A DNA stretch of 64,000 nt, taken from Cheiracanthium punctorium (lineage: Eukaryota; Arthropoda; Arachnida; Araneae; Cheiracanthiidae). Position numbers and translations under genes: made by a program. The stretch spans positions 434,001 to 498,000 of the forward strand of contig JAWZYV010012241.1 in the NCBI GenBank assembly GCA_038373885.1. Direction: 5' to 3'. How positions within the stretch are numbered: the first letter of the stretch is position 1; each line of letters starts with the position of its first letter. Shown here piece by piece: positions 23,110 through 32,469 of this stretch. The notes below the pieces were generated by a model. It was not told the origin of the DNA. It saw nothing but the letters and a program-made list of their open reading frames with translations, and ran no database searches.

Positions 23110-24395
23110 ACCATAACCTTATATTGTATGGCTATCTTTCATGTTTGTAGAGCTTTACTAAAGGCATCAACTACATGGTATTTGATTATGCTGAAATCCC
23201 TTCCCCTTTCAAACACTTTCTCTGTTACGGGGACTAAGCTTCCCAGATAATATCACCTTCATCGATATTTGTAGGTTAGAGAGCTCTCCTGCATAATCCA
23301 AAATCCCCAATGCACGTCACCAAACTATAAATACCAATCACACGTTTAAGTCGATATATATTTCTCAATAAACATTTATGAAAAATGCTTAAATCCTGCA
23401 AACAATTTTGCAAATGTTCACCATCACTGTTTTGGCAATATATTTTGATTGAATTTTGGTCACTACTATAAGTACTCCTTTATTTTATAAAAATCACTCA
23501 TTAGTGGTATTTATCAATGAGATTTTATGTACAATAGTTTCATTTGAAGTATTTTAGTGGTAAATCCTGCAATTGACAAATTAAATGACATTCGCTAATA
23601 TATAAAAAATATTGTTTTGAAAAAAAAAAAACACTATGACAGAAAAAAGAAAAGGTGATTATACTACGGATTATACTAAAGGTGAATACACTATGGCAGA
23701 AAAAAGAAAAGGTGATTATCATTGCATTTCTGAACTCGTTACACGAAAAAGGAACAATAATTATAAATCATACAAGTGGGGCCATCATTTATTTATTTAT
23801 TATTTTGTAAGAGGAGGGAAGAAAGTAACAACTGAACAGTCACAAAATACTGCTTTTGTGTGAATCAGACTTAAAATCCAATTGGCAAATAAGATTTAAA
23901 GAAAAATCAAATGCAATTTTCATCCCATATCTACACGTAACCTTAATCTCACTCTTTGTTGTAGATATAGTTAGGTGTGTAATGCTTGAGTACAAGTGTA
24001 AGTGTCACAACACATAACAACAGGGGAACTTTAAATTAGTATGTCACGATAGTATATCATAATTCACAAGAAAAAATGCATAGCATTTCCAATACAAACG
24101 AAAAACATTCATATTTAAAAATTTAGTGCTAAAATTTGCGACGCTTTTGTCTGCTATAGAGGTGGAATTTCATACTGCTAGAAGACATACCCAATACGCT
24201 TTATAATTCGGCGCAAGTGACAACTGTCAACTTTCACAAATACAATGCAAATAAAGTAACATGTTATACATGTATGTTAAGATTAAATGAAAATACTATG
24301 CAGAAAAACTTTGTACGAAATAAAAACAAGAGATTAAATTAATAATTACACAGACACTTTGCTCGTAAGCGTTCACAGACTTTAAATTAATATGT
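23110..24395. other. UCHL5 intron 1 spacer
   Basis: The only notable structure is a short direct duplication around 23633-23715: two copies, 55 bp apart, of a unit reading cagaaaaaagaaaaggtgat. No exon was recognised. Confidence 0.45.
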
Positions 24396-24404
24396 AATAC
24401 AAAC

Positions 24405-24483
24405 CGAATCCTTTTATCAATTCTGTGAAAACTCCAGGATCGCTTTCAATCAAACACCATTCTCCTGCAGGATTACCTGACAT
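24405..24483 (-). CDS. UCHL5: UCHL5 coding exon 1 with start codon
   Basis: The ATG is at 24481-24483, preceded by AAAA at -4 to -1, an acceptable insect-like start context. The exon encodes MSGNPAGEWCLIESDPGVFT then ELIKGF and ends one base into Gly27 at donor GTTTGT (24399-24404). UCH37 orthologues begin M(T/S)GNAGEWCLIESDPGVFTEL, so the start is firm; this copy has one extra Pro. The promoter must lie just above 24483, where no core element was recognised, before the hAT-like element at 24962. Confidence 0.97.
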
Positions 24484-24953
24484 TTTCAATTTAAGAAGGG
24501 AATTTAGATTAATATTTAGCAAATTCTAAAAGACAATCACAATGTTTATGAAAATTGAAAATAAATTGAAACTATGAGAAACAGTGTTGCCAAATAGCAT
24601 AATATAGTAAAACTCAATCAAGGAGTTCAATATGCCCAAAGAGCATTTAAGCTGGATTCATACTGGCCGTTGCGTGCTCATAACACGTCACGATGACGTC
24701 ACTCAGAAAGCCGGGGCCAACGTTCAAAGAGGCCTGTTGTTGTGCATAAACTGAGCGTTGACGTTGATGAAAAGTACGATTTAAAATAAATCTCCACAAC
24801 CTTAACAGTTATTTCAGGGATAGAAAATTAAGTCACAGAATTCTTATTCATGTATTATCGCACACACATACATCTATATATATGATAGACACTATTTTAT
24901 TTATTTTTTTGCATACTTAATTGAAGAGCATTATACAATACTTATTTTGCTCA
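24484..24953 (-). promoter_or_regulatory. Presumed UCHL5 5' UTR and promoter region
   Basis: This is the sequence directly upstream of the UCHL5 start. It includes a locally less A+T-rich block at about 24655-24760 with several CG dinucleotides. No TATA box or initiator could be placed with confidence. The call rests on position only. Upstream of it lies transposon DNA. Confidence 0.35.
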
Positions 24954-25945
24954 TATTCATCCAGAGGCGGATCTACGGGGGCGGGCTATAACCCCCCCCC
25001 CCCCAATGAAACTGAATTTACACTAGATAGAACAGAGTTTTGATACTTAGTTAAAAACTGCGTGTCTGAAAGTCGGTTGTTTTGAAATTTTAATTTACTT
25101 TTTTGATTTACTACTTTGATTTTTAGACTTGATCTCAATGTCCTCAATCAGTGGTTTTTAACCCTTTCGTTCCCAGGCTACAGATATTTTCAAAACCCCA
25201 GAGTCCCAAGGAATTGCCCGAAATTTCATCTCCCCCTTGAAACATTTCTATTTCTTTTAAGGATGATCAGTAACCAAGTTGTTCTCGCCTTTTCCATATA
25301 TACGTGAATTGCGAAGAATAGCTCATTGTTAGAACGGATTACGGCAAGTTGGCTAATGGCAAGCGCAAAGAACAATGTTTGAGCGATAATGTCCATTCAC
25401 CCCCTGTAAAGTCGTAAAAAGGGGAGCTAATAATACATATAATTCACTGTTAAATATAAACAGTCTTTACGTGCGCCTTGTGCAGTGAGCATCTCGGATT
25501 ATGTACCTAATGTGGGAATCTTATGATTGATGTGCATAGTGTGCGGGGATGGAATATAGACATCAAGTGACTAGGAAGTACAAAACCCCAGAGGCTATCT
25601 CCTATACCATTGAGGTTCTTTTGTTCCGCCGTTTGGAGTTTCAGGGGTATTATGAAAGAATACTATTACTGTGGCTAATTTTCCTTATCTAGTTTTCGGA
25701 CATTTCCTGTTCATACAAAAGTACACCCGTTTTGAACGTTTAGGAATGGTGGAAGAATTTCTTGGAAGTACTGTAGTCCTTTCTAAGCAGGCTTCAAAAG
25801 CTTGATCCACTGAAATTGCTAACCCCGCTTGGTCGTTCTTTTCGGGTGAAGCGCTAGTGGGATTCATTTGTTCTCTGTCTAGCTCTGTTCGTGTGCAGAA
25901 TTTAATTTAAATGAAGATATTGTGGCCTCAAGAAAGCGGTCATTG

Positions 25946-26331
25946 TGTCAAAGCGTATCGTGAGTTAGTCAAAATACCAACCCAGCTTTCTAATAAGCGG
26001 ATGCCAAAAATTAATAACTGCACTAAGTCGTTTACTTCAAACGCGTTTGGCATTTGTATACTCATCAAATACCACCACGGCAGTAATAATTCTAAATTAA
26101 AATAAATACTAGCTACAATCTAACGATACACAATCAAGAAAATAAAACGTTAGAACTCTTAAAACACTTTTAATTCAAAACTTATTTCCCAATGGAAATC
26201 TTCACAAACTCATCAGGAGTATAGAATTTTACAACAAGTTGCCATCGGCAAAACGAGATATTTAAATACATATTTTGTGGATAGCGTTGCCATCTCAAGA
26301 AAAACTAAATAATTATAATGCATTTTCAACA
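25946..26331 (-). repeat. 3' LTR of the BEL/Pao element
   Basis: It starts TGT and ends ACA on either strand. It aligns along its length with 31966-32360, with point differences and small indels in the gataatgat-rich end. Confidence 0.95.
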
Positions 26332-26346
26332 TCCTCCCACCTTTTG
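26332..26346 (-). promoter_or_regulatory. Polypurine tract of the BEL/Pao element
   Basis: On the minus strand the sequence CAAAAGGTGGGAGGA directly abuts the 3' LTR, the position and composition of the plus-strand primer for reverse transcription. Confidence 0.85.
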
Positions 26347-26495
26347 ATTATACATAATAATCAAAACAAGAAACTTCAAACACAAATCAAAACATGGGAA
26401 GTGTAATGATGGCAACATTGTACAATTCTTCAATCAAATTTCAAAATAAAACAAAAAACAAATAGACTTAAAAAAAGTCAATTAGTTCATAAAGT

Positions 26496-26783
26496 TTACA
26501 AGTTTAGTCTTTCTGGCACTTTAATCTTTCTTCCGTATCGACTAAACTTCATCTCACCATCTGAAACACGATCAGGAGTTCCGTCAGTGATTTCGGAGAT
26601 GACGTTTGACTTCTTTAAATCGTTAGGTATCATTGGAGCAGACACACTGCTAGAGGATGTTACCTCTAATGGATATATTCTTTGAATTGGATGAAGTAAT
26701 TCTTGATGAGAAGTTTGAATTCTCACGAGCCGAACTTTTCCATCTTTCCCTGGAATAAGTTCGGATATGCGTCCTAAAGCCAA
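26496..26783 (-). CDS. BEL/Pao integrase C-terminal domain (DUF5641-like)
   Basis: This 95-aa frame begins GRISELIPGKDGKVRLVRI and continues with HPIQRIYPLE. The pattern xGRIxxxxPGxDGxVRxVxVxT...RPxxxLxPLE is the domain that follows the integrase core in BEL/Pao and similar elements. It overlaps the preceding integrase frame by about 10 nt in another phase, so one indel near 26775-26785 separates them. It ends about 150 nt before the polypurine tract. Confidence 0.85.
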   Translation of the reverse strand: MALGRISELIPGKDGKVRLVRIQTSHQELLHPIQRIYPLEVTSSSSVSAPMIPNDLKKSNVISEITDGTPDRVSDGEMKFSRYGRKIKVPERLNL

Positions 26784-27496
26784 TTGATTCGTTTCTTATT
26801 GTCAGATCCCACCAGGACAATATCACCAACAGAAACGGTATTACTTGAATGTTTTCTGCTCCCTCTTTGGATAAGTACTCCTAAGTACTCTGATCTAAAT
26901 CGGTTTCTCAAATTCTTGAGCAGCGATTGCCTGTATTTGATTCTTTTCGTGAGTGATTTCTGATCGACAGCATCAACATCTGGAAGCTTGTATTCTTGTA
27001 TGTCCTGAAGGAACAATGATGGCGATATAGGTTTAATGGCTTCATCTTCTGTGATGTATGTCAGAGGCCTTGAATTAATGACACTTTCACAATCTGCCAA
27101 AACAGTTGTCATTTCTTCATAATTTAAACTTGCTCTTCCTAACACTCTTTTTAGTAGATCTTTCATTACTCTGATCAGTCTTTCCCACCAGCCACCCCAC
27201 CAGGAAGCTGTTAGCGGGTTGAACTTCCATTCAATTGCATTAATAGCTCCATGCTTTTGAATGCGATTCCAATCCAAATGTTTCAACGAATTAGCAGCTC
27301 TGACAAAATTGGAGCCATTGTCACAATATACAGTTGAGCATCTTCCTCTGCGAGCCACGAATCTTCTAAATGCCATCAGAAAAGCATCCGTTGAAGCTGA
27401 AGCAACTAGTTCAAAATGAACTGCTCTATACACGGCACAAGTAAAAATCAGTACCCATCCTTTTTTGTTGCTTTTCAGAAATAGCGGACCAGCCAT
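26774..27496 (-). CDS. BEL/Pao integrase core (DDE)
   Basis: This 240-aa frame holds the rve-type integrase core. The first catalytic Asp lies just before its Met, in an ITGVD segment read in the same frame from about 27545. The second is in VYCDNGSNF (about residues 57-65) and the Glu is in SWWGGWWERLIRVMK (about 98-112). The AVYRAVHFELV strand is also typical. Upstream coding is in another frame, and the shift lies at a run of six C (minus strand) near 27553. The joined domain is therefore inactive in this copy. Confidence 0.9.
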   Translation of the reverse strand: MAGPLFLKSNKKGWVLIFTCAVYRAVHFELVASASTDAFLMAFRRFVARRGRCSTVYCDNGSNFVRAANSLKHLDWNRIQKHGAINAIEWKFNPLTASWWGGWWERLIRVMKDLLKRVLGRASLNYEEMTTVLADCESVINSRPLTYITEDEAIKPISPSLFLQDIQEYKLPDVDAVDQKSLTKRIKYRQSLLKNLRNRFRSEYLGVLIQRGSRKHSSNTVSVGDIVLVGSDNKKRINWL

Positions 27497-27542
27497 GTCT
27501 ACGCCGGTGATTTGGAGTACTGCTGCATCTTTTACACGATTT

Positions 27543-28136
27543 TCAGGAAGTGGGGGGAGTTACGGTTTCTATATTTTTGGAGCTAAATCTTTTACAAATA
27601 ACGCAGTTAGCTAACACTCGTTTTACAGTTTTCCTTCCATGCAAAATCCAATACTTTTCTCTAAGGATATTCAAAAGCATCTGCACTCCAACATGGCAGT
27701 TCTGAACGTGAGCATTGTAGATTAATCGTTTCACTACTTCATGGGTTGCTGGAAGTACTGCTGGTTTTAGGAAATCTTCACTATCTTTTCGATAAGTTAT
27801 TTTTGTTTTCAGTCGAATAACTCCTTGCTCATCTTTAAAAACTTGAAGAGTTTTAAGCTGACCATCACTTCCAGAAGTAAACGATTCTTCTTGAATCATA
27901 CGTATTATTTTTATTTCAGCTTTTTCGAATTCTTCCGATGTCAATTCACCCAGTTTCCTATCCTTTGGATTTGAACAATTATGTTTAAAGCGAAGAATCC
28001 ACCCAATTAAGCAGACAATGCTTTCATAGCTTGAACAATATTTATAATACCAATCTCTATTATCATTGATTTGATGAAGCAAAGTACAACTGCTCTTAGA
28101 TTTTTTCCATTTTAATCTCTTCTTCGTTATAATCAT
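27543..28136 (-). CDS. BEL/Pao RNase H-integrase linker and zinc-binding domain
   Basis: This 197-aa frame has the integrase H2C2 zinc motif near its end: HVQNCH about residue 138-143, then CVIC about 179-182. The sequence before it (hydrophobic helix and SEEFEKAEIKIIRMIQEESF) is the usual BEL/Pao pre-integrase region. Its first residues overlap the end of the long gag-pol frame in another phase, and the shift is at a poly-A run near 28100. Its Met is not a real start. Confidence 0.9.
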   Translation of the reverse strand: MIITKKRLKWKKSKSSCTLLHQINDNRDWYYKYCSSYESIVCLIGWILRFKHNCSNPKDRKLGELTSEEFEKAEIKIIRMIQEESFTSGSDGQLKTLQVFKDEQGVIRLKTKITYRKDSEDFLKPAVLPATHEVVKRLIYNAHVQNCHVGVQMLLNILREKYWILHGRKTVKRVLANCVICKRFSSKNIETVTPPTS

Positions 28137-31100
28137 GATCAGAGGAATTCACTAGGTGGCTATATTCTGTCGTTCTGTATTCTGTGTCTGTATGGTTCGT
28201 CTCTTTCATCCATTGGGGACCCTCCCACCATTTGGAAGAAATAAGATGTTTTTCCTTACATCCTCTAGATGGTAAATCTGCTGAATTCTTCTCTCCAGGC
28301 ACATGCCTCCAAGATAAGGGATCACTCAGATATCGAATCTCTTCAACACGGTTACGTACAAAGACAGACCAGTTTTCTTCTCTCAATATCCATGCCAGCA
28401 CAGTGGTGGAATCACTCCAGAAATATTTTTCTATAGTCTCCCATTGCAAAGCTTCAATGATGGAATTCGTTAATCTGGCTCCTATCACTGCCGCAAGGAG
28501 TTCCATTCTTGGAATAGTGGCACCTCTTAATGGCACAACTCTAGACTTAGAAGCTAGAAGGAACGTTTCAATCTTATCCTCATTTTCGATTCTTAAAACT
28601 GTCATAGCTGCATACGCATCTTGGCTTCCATCAACAAAAGTATGAATGGTGCATTTACTTCTATTTTCTTCAGTGATTTGAATCCATCTTGGAATTTCAA
28701 TGTCTCTCAACAGTTTCAGATCTTGAAACCATCGGAAAAATTCTGCTCGTAGTTCGCAACTGATATCTTCATCCCAGCTGATTCCTTTCTTCCATGCTTT
28801 CTGTAACATTATCTTCGGACACAGCATGACTGGTGAGACGAATGCAAATGGATCAAACACTTTGTGCACTGAAGAAAGCATCCCAGGTTTAGTCACATTC
28901 TCGATGTTGAAATCATCTATCCAGCTCATATCTATTTTCAAAGTATCAAATTCTTTGTTCCAAATCAAACCTAGAACGTGTGTCTCTTTCTTCTGAGTTG
29001 TAATGTCGCAATCACCAGAATATTCCCATTCTCTTAGTTCAAAACATCCTTTAGACATTAGCGTAGTGGAATCATGGATGAATTTTCTTAATTCCTCTTT
29101 ACTTTCAACACTGGTCACCACGTTATCAACGTAAAAACTTTCAGCTAGCCTTTTCTTAAATATCTCATCGTACTCCTCACTGTTTTTAATGTGGTATTCA
29201 ATGACTGAGGCCAAAAGAAAAGGGCTGCAATTTATCCCAAACTCTACTCTGGCATGGCGGAAAACTTTCAGTTTCTTTTCCTCAATGTTTTCCCACCATA
29301 AGAAACGAATAAATTCTCTGTCTTCTTGGCGAATACTAATTTGACAAAACGCTTTTCTAATATCTGCTATCAAGCCAAACTCTCTCTCTCTAAATCGCAG
29401 AATAAGATTTGGAATAAGTTCAATCAGGTTAGGCCCACATTGAAAACATTGATTTAATGACGGATGATTTGGTAATCTAGCTGAGGCATCGAAAACCGGA
29501 CGAATTGGTGTTGTAGTGCTGCTAGGCTTTATCACTGGGCGATGAGGTAGATAATTTCCATAATTATGATTTTCAGATCGTGGTACTTCTTCTATAATAC
29601 CTTCATCGAGCCAATTTAAAAATACATTTTCATATTCTTGATACAAATTCATGCCTTTTAGTTTTGAAGTAGTATAATCCAGCCGTTTTTTCGCCAAATT
29701 CAAATTATCAGGTAAAGGTGAATTATCATCAGCCCAAGGCAAGCATACTTCATATCTGCCATCACTGTTGACCGTTACAGTTTCTAAAAAATACTCCTTT
29801 GTTTGAGAATCAATTTCTGATTTGGATTTCTTTTCGATAGGATCAGTAATTCCCAATAAATCCAATTTCCACAAGCTAGAGATGTCAGCTTCGTTCACAT
29901 ACATTGATATCACTGTCATCGCTAAATCATCATTTGAAATCTCTTCTTGTGGTACTTTTCCCATCAAAGTCCAGCCAAGGTGTGTTTCAATCGCCACAAG
30001 ACCAGATGATAATGTCTTTCTCCCACCAGTTAGCAGCTTACCCAAGATGTCAGCACCGACAAGGACATCAATTACTTCGTTTTTGTCGCTAACATCAGTC
30101 AAAGTAATATTGCTTTCTTCTAACTCTCGAATCCAAGAACCTGGGCAAACTGGTTGAATATTTTCACAAATTTTTACTTGATCCATGGCTTCAAAATTGC
30201 AGCTAAAGTTTTCATTCATATTTCTCAATCTTACTTTGTAGCAGTCGTGTATAATCTCTTTGGACGAAATGCCACCAAAAAGAGAATGCACTAGTCTTTC
30301 TTGGCGAAGAGGTATATAATTCATTTCTTTGGCGACACTTTTCAAAATGTAGGATTTATGTGACGCCGAATCCAGTAGTAATCGTACGGTTTTTTCTTTA
30401 TCTTCAGATATTAACTTAGCTTTCAAAGTTTGGAGGAAGACCTTTGGACTGCGTTTACTAAAGTTAGACATATTAACTTCTTTTTCAACAGCTTGTCCTT
30501 CATCTTTCTTTTGAGGAGGTTTATGTTGGGGTTGGAGAGTATCACACATTAATGGAACATGTTTCTTAGAACAAACCAGACATTTTAAAATAGCTTTACA
30601 TCTTTTAACTGTATGACCAGCTGCCAAACAGGCGAAACAACAGCGCTTATCTTTCACAATTTTCTGCCTTTCTGATAGACTCATTTTTTGTGCTGAAAAG
30701 CATTCTGAACTCATGTGTTTTCCCTCACAGAAAATGCAAGATTTCTTAACTTCTGCTGTCGAAGTAGTTGTTAATAAACCTGCAGCTGTCGGTACTTTAT
30801 TCCTTAACTGTTCCGAAACATGAGACCTTTTCTTAAACGGTTTATTATCTTGGCTCTTTGCTAAGCCAAAACCAGCTACAGCTAAACTAATTCTCTCTTC
30901 CCCTTCTACCTCGTTTTTAAGAAATTCCATTAAATTTTTAAGTCGCTCTTTAGCATCATATTTAGAACTGGAAGTGTTACTGCTATTCCAAGCTTTCAAA
31001 AATTCAGCGGGAAAACAAGATTCAACCATCGGATATAATATGGCAGCATTTACATCTGTAGTGACACCTAATGTTTCTAAAGCGCGTAAATAAGATTCCA

Positions 31101-31431
31101 ATTTATCATATAAAAATGTTAACGAAAACTTCTCCTTTGTTTGAACAGAAATAATTAATTTCAATAGCCCTCTTACATACACTTCGACTAAAATATCTTC
31201 TCTACCAAAGCGCGATTTTAAACTCTCAATAGCCTTTTCATAGTTGGCGCCAGTTGGCGGAAAACTCTCGACTACTTCTCTCGCACGAGAACCAACAACT
31301 GTGGCTTGTATCAAATACTGAAATTTATCCTCAGAGGCGATTTCTTCATCTTCGCCTCTGAAGGCGATTGAGGCGAAGATGAAGGCGAGGCGATTCCTCG
31401 CCTCGCTCAGAGGCGATTTCTTCATCTTCAT
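28096..31431 (-). CDS. BEL/Pao gag-protease-reverse transcriptase-RNase H polyprotein
   Basis: This 1,111-aa frame is open throughout. Residues 1-30 come from an aberrant inserted segment; true gag resumes at about IASEDKFQYL (31-40). Zinc-knuckle cysteines lie at 232-245 (CIFCEGKHMSSEC), 264-278 and 284-296. The aspartic protease active site is LLLDSASHKSYI at 351-362, with Ser-Ala where Ser-Gly or Thr-Gly is usual. Reverse transcriptase spans about 640-800, with ADIRKAFCQI (689-698) and SFYVDN (765-770). YVDN replaces the common YVDD, a variant I believe occurs in some Pao lineages. RNase H follows: FVDGSQDAYAAM (932-943), ATIPRMELLAA, WSDSTTVLAWI (1005-1015) and RHVPGEKNSADLPSRG (1042-1057). 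The frame ends prematurely at a shift near 28100. Confidence 0.96.
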   Translation of the reverse strand: MKMKKSPLSEARNRLAFIFASIAFRGEDEEIASEDKFQYLIQATVVGSRAREVVESFPPTGANYEKAIESLKSRFGREDILVEVYVRGLLKLIISVQTKEKFSLTFLYDKLESYLRALETLGVTTDVNAAILYPMVESCFPAEFLKAWNSSNTSSSKYDAKERLKNLMEFLKNEVEGEERISLAVAGFGLAKSQDNKPFKKRSHVSEQLRNKVPTAAGLLTTTSTAEVKKSCIFCEGKHMSSECFSAQKMSLSERQKIVKDKRCCFACLAAGHTVKRCKAILKCLVCSKKHVPLMCDTLQPQHKPPQKKDEGQAVEKEVNMSNFSKRSPKVFLQTLKAKLISEDKEKTVRLLLDSASHKSYILKSVAKEMNYIPLRQERLVHSLFGGISSKEIIHDCYKVRLRNMNENFSCNFEAMDQVKICENIQPVCPGSWIRELEESNITLTDVSDKNEVIDVLVGADILGKLLTGGRKTLSSGLVAIETHLGWTLMGKVPQEEISNDDLAMTVISMYVNEADISSLWKLDLLGITDPIEKKSKSEIDSQTKEYFLETVTVNSDGRYEVCLPWADDNSPLPDNLNLAKKRLDYTTSKLKGMNLYQEYENVFLNWLDEGIIEEVPRSENHNYGNYLPHRPVIKPSSTTTPIRPVFDASARLPNHPSLNQCFQCGPNLIELIPNLILRFREREFGLIADIRKAFCQISIRQEDREFIRFLWWENIEEKKLKVFRHARVEFGINCSPFLLASVIEYHIKNSEEYDEIFKKRLAESFYVDNVVTSVESKEELRKFIHDSTTLMSKGCFELREWEYSGDCDITTQKKETHVLGLIWNKEFDTLKIDMSWIDDFNIENVTKPGMLSSVHKVFDPFAFVSPVMLCPKIMLQKAWKKGISWDEDISCELRAEFFRWFQDLKLLRDIEIPRWIQITEENRSKCTIHTFVDGSQDAYAAMTVLRIENEDKIETFLLASKSRVVPLRGATIPRMELLAAVIGARLTNSIIEALQWETIEKYFWSDSTTVLAWILREENWSVFVRNRVEEIRYLSDPLSWRHVPGEKNSADLPSRGCKEKHLISSKWWEGPQWMKETNHTDTEYRTTEYSHLVNSSDHDYNEEEIKMEKI
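31331..31429. repeat. Templated insertion in gag with direct repeats and nested hairpins
   Basis: The word tcagaggcgatttcttcatc plus ttc occurs at 31331-31353 and again at 31407-31429, an offset of 76 bp. Between them are two complementary pairs: cttcatcttcgcctc (31344 on) with gaggcgaagatgaag (31370 on), and gcgaggcga with tcgcctcgc around 31386-31405. Further gatgaa iterations lie just beyond. Because 76 is not a multiple of three, this breaks gag between the 164-aa and 1,111-aa frames. Confidence 0.9.
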
Positions 31432-31922
31432 CTTTCTTCATCTTTGTGAATCTGTTCAAATTGGCTCCAAAAGGGTAGCCAGTCTTTAAAATCATCGCCA
31501 AATTGTCTAAATTCTAATCTCGGCAACGTGAATTTCCGTTTCGCGCTACTCGCTTCAGAATTTAAGTTATATGCAATTGGCTCACCTGCGTATCCTTGAT
31601 GTTGTGCTTGAATTCTTGCCAATTCTAATTCGTGCTCCCTTTTCGCTTTTTCTTCTTCTAATCTCGCTTTCTCAAGATCTTGTTCTAATTTAGCATTTTC
31701 AAGATCCATTTTTTCCTTTTCTTTTTGATCTTTCAACTTCCGATCCTCAACCGCCGCAGATAAAAGATCTTGTACAAAAACTGGATCGGTTTTATATTCA
31801 TCGCTATCAAGAATTAGTTTCTTTAAACCAGCTACTGTAATGCTTGGCGAGACAGTTTCGCCGATTTCCTCTGCAACGAGCTTCAAATCTTCTTTCCCGT
31901 AACCTTTCACAGCTTGAAACAT
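31428..31922 (-). CDS. BEL/Pao gag N-terminal part
   Basis: This 164-aa frame starts MFQAVKGYGKEDLKLVAEEI. It has a highly charged coiled-coil region (about residues 70-120, rich in Glu, Lys and Leu) and then FTLPRLEFRQFGDDFKDWLP at about 130-150, the 'LPklxlpxFxGd...W..F...F' entry of the DUF1759 gag domain. It stops within the templated insertion. The first ATG lies about 20 nt beyond the primer-binding-like site, so it is a reasonable gag start. Confidence 0.9.
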   Translation of the reverse strand: MFQAVKGYGKEDLKLVAEEIGETVSPSITVAGLKKLILDSDEYKTDPVFVQDLLSAAVEDRKLKDQKEKEKMDLENAKLEQDLEKARLEEEKAKREHELELARIQAQHQGYAGEPIAYNLNSEASSAKRKFTLPRLEFRQFGDDFKDWLPFWSQFEQIHKDEER

Positions 31923-31942
31923 TATTCTTTTTTCACAAATGT

Positions 31943-31960
31943 CCTGTCACTTGGTCGCCA
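31943..31960 (-). promoter_or_regulatory. Primer binding site of the BEL/Pao element
   Basis: On the minus strand, five bases after the 5' LTR, the sequence TGGCGACCAAGTGACAGG begins with TGG, complementary to a tRNA CCA end. The tRNA species cannot be named from memory with certainty. Confidence 0.7.
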
Positions 31961-31965
31961 AAAAA

Positions 31966-32360
31966 TGTTAAAGCGTATCACGAGTTAGTCAAAATACCAA
32001 CCCAGCTTTCTAATAAGCGGACGCCAAAAAATTAATAACTGCACTAAGTCGTTTATCTAAAACGCGTTTGGCATTTGTATACTCATCAAATACCACCACG
32101 GCAGTAATAATTCTAAATAAAAATAAATATTAGCTACGATCTAACGATACACAATCAAGAAAGTGAAACGTTAGAACTCTTAAAACACTTTTAATTAAAA
32201 CTTATTTCCCAACGGAAATCTTCACAAACTCATCAGAGAAAAGAATTTTTACAACTAGTTGCCATCGGCAAAACGAGATACTTAAATTCATATTTTGTGG
32301 ATAACGTTGCCATCCCAATAAAAATCAAATAATAATGATAATGATAATGCATTTTCAACA
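31966..32360 (-). repeat. 5' LTR of the BEL/Pao element
   Basis: This 395-bp repeat has TGT...ACA ends and abuts the cattg duplication at 32361-32365. Part of the same LTR family recurs alone at 40631-40895. Confidence 0.95.
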
Positions 32361-32469
32361 CATTGAGTCGTAATATAGGTGATTACTTTATGAAAATTCC
32401 GAAAAATGATAATTTGTCTAGTGAGAGTGAAAGCGCAAATCACCAGGAAAAAATCATAAATGCACAGCC

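Larger units (their letters stand above)
1216..24483 (-). other. UCHL5: UCHL5/UCH37-type deubiquitinase gene, 5' seven coding exons
   Basis: This is the span of a split gene for a ubiquitin carboxyl-terminal hydrolase of the UCH37 class. In animals UCH37 removes ubiquitin from chains at the 26S proteasome (via ADRM1/RPN13) and also works with INO80. Coding exons, 5' to 3', are 24405-24483, 21324-21387, 15574-15679, 13494-13619, 8506-8567, 7959-8089 and 1216-1282. Together they give 635 nt, residues 1-211 plus two bases of codon 212. All six internal junctions have GT donors, AG acceptors and matching phases. The reconstructed order matches the conserved UCH fold with Gln83, Cys89, His165 and Asp180. 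The end of the UCH domain and the C-terminal ULD that binds RPN13 are off the left edge. Introns of about 0.4 to 6.7 kb are packed with transposons, but no coding exon is interrupted, so the gene looks functional. Confidence 0.93.
25946..32360 (-). mobile_element. BEL/Pao LTR retrotransposon, full length but frame-broken
   Basis: This is a 6.4-kb element on the minus strand with LTRs at 31966-32360 (5') and 25946-26331 (3'). It is flanked by the 5-bp duplication cattg (25941-25945 and 32361-32365). From 5' it shows a primer-binding-site-like sequence, gag with coiled coil and zinc knuckles, aspartic protease, reverse transcriptase, RNase H, integrase zinc and DDE core, and a polypurine tract. 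This is the BEL/Pao gene order, with DUF1759/DUF1758-type gag-protease regions. The LTRs differ at roughly 25-30 positions by eye, so the insertion is not recent. Frame breaks occur near 31340-31430, 28100, 27550 and 26780. It is nested in the hAT-like element 24962-33039. No envelope-like gene is present. Confidence 0.95.

Noticed and set aside
25148..25190. CAGTGGTTTTTAACC / TTAACCCTTTCG as a hAT or piggyBac terminus
   Set aside because: No matching second end or target duplication could be found nearby.
28184..28645. Plus-strand open frames of 60-153 aa across the BEL/Pao region
   Set aside because: They lie antisense to well-supported gag-pol coding on the minus strand and have no domains of their own.
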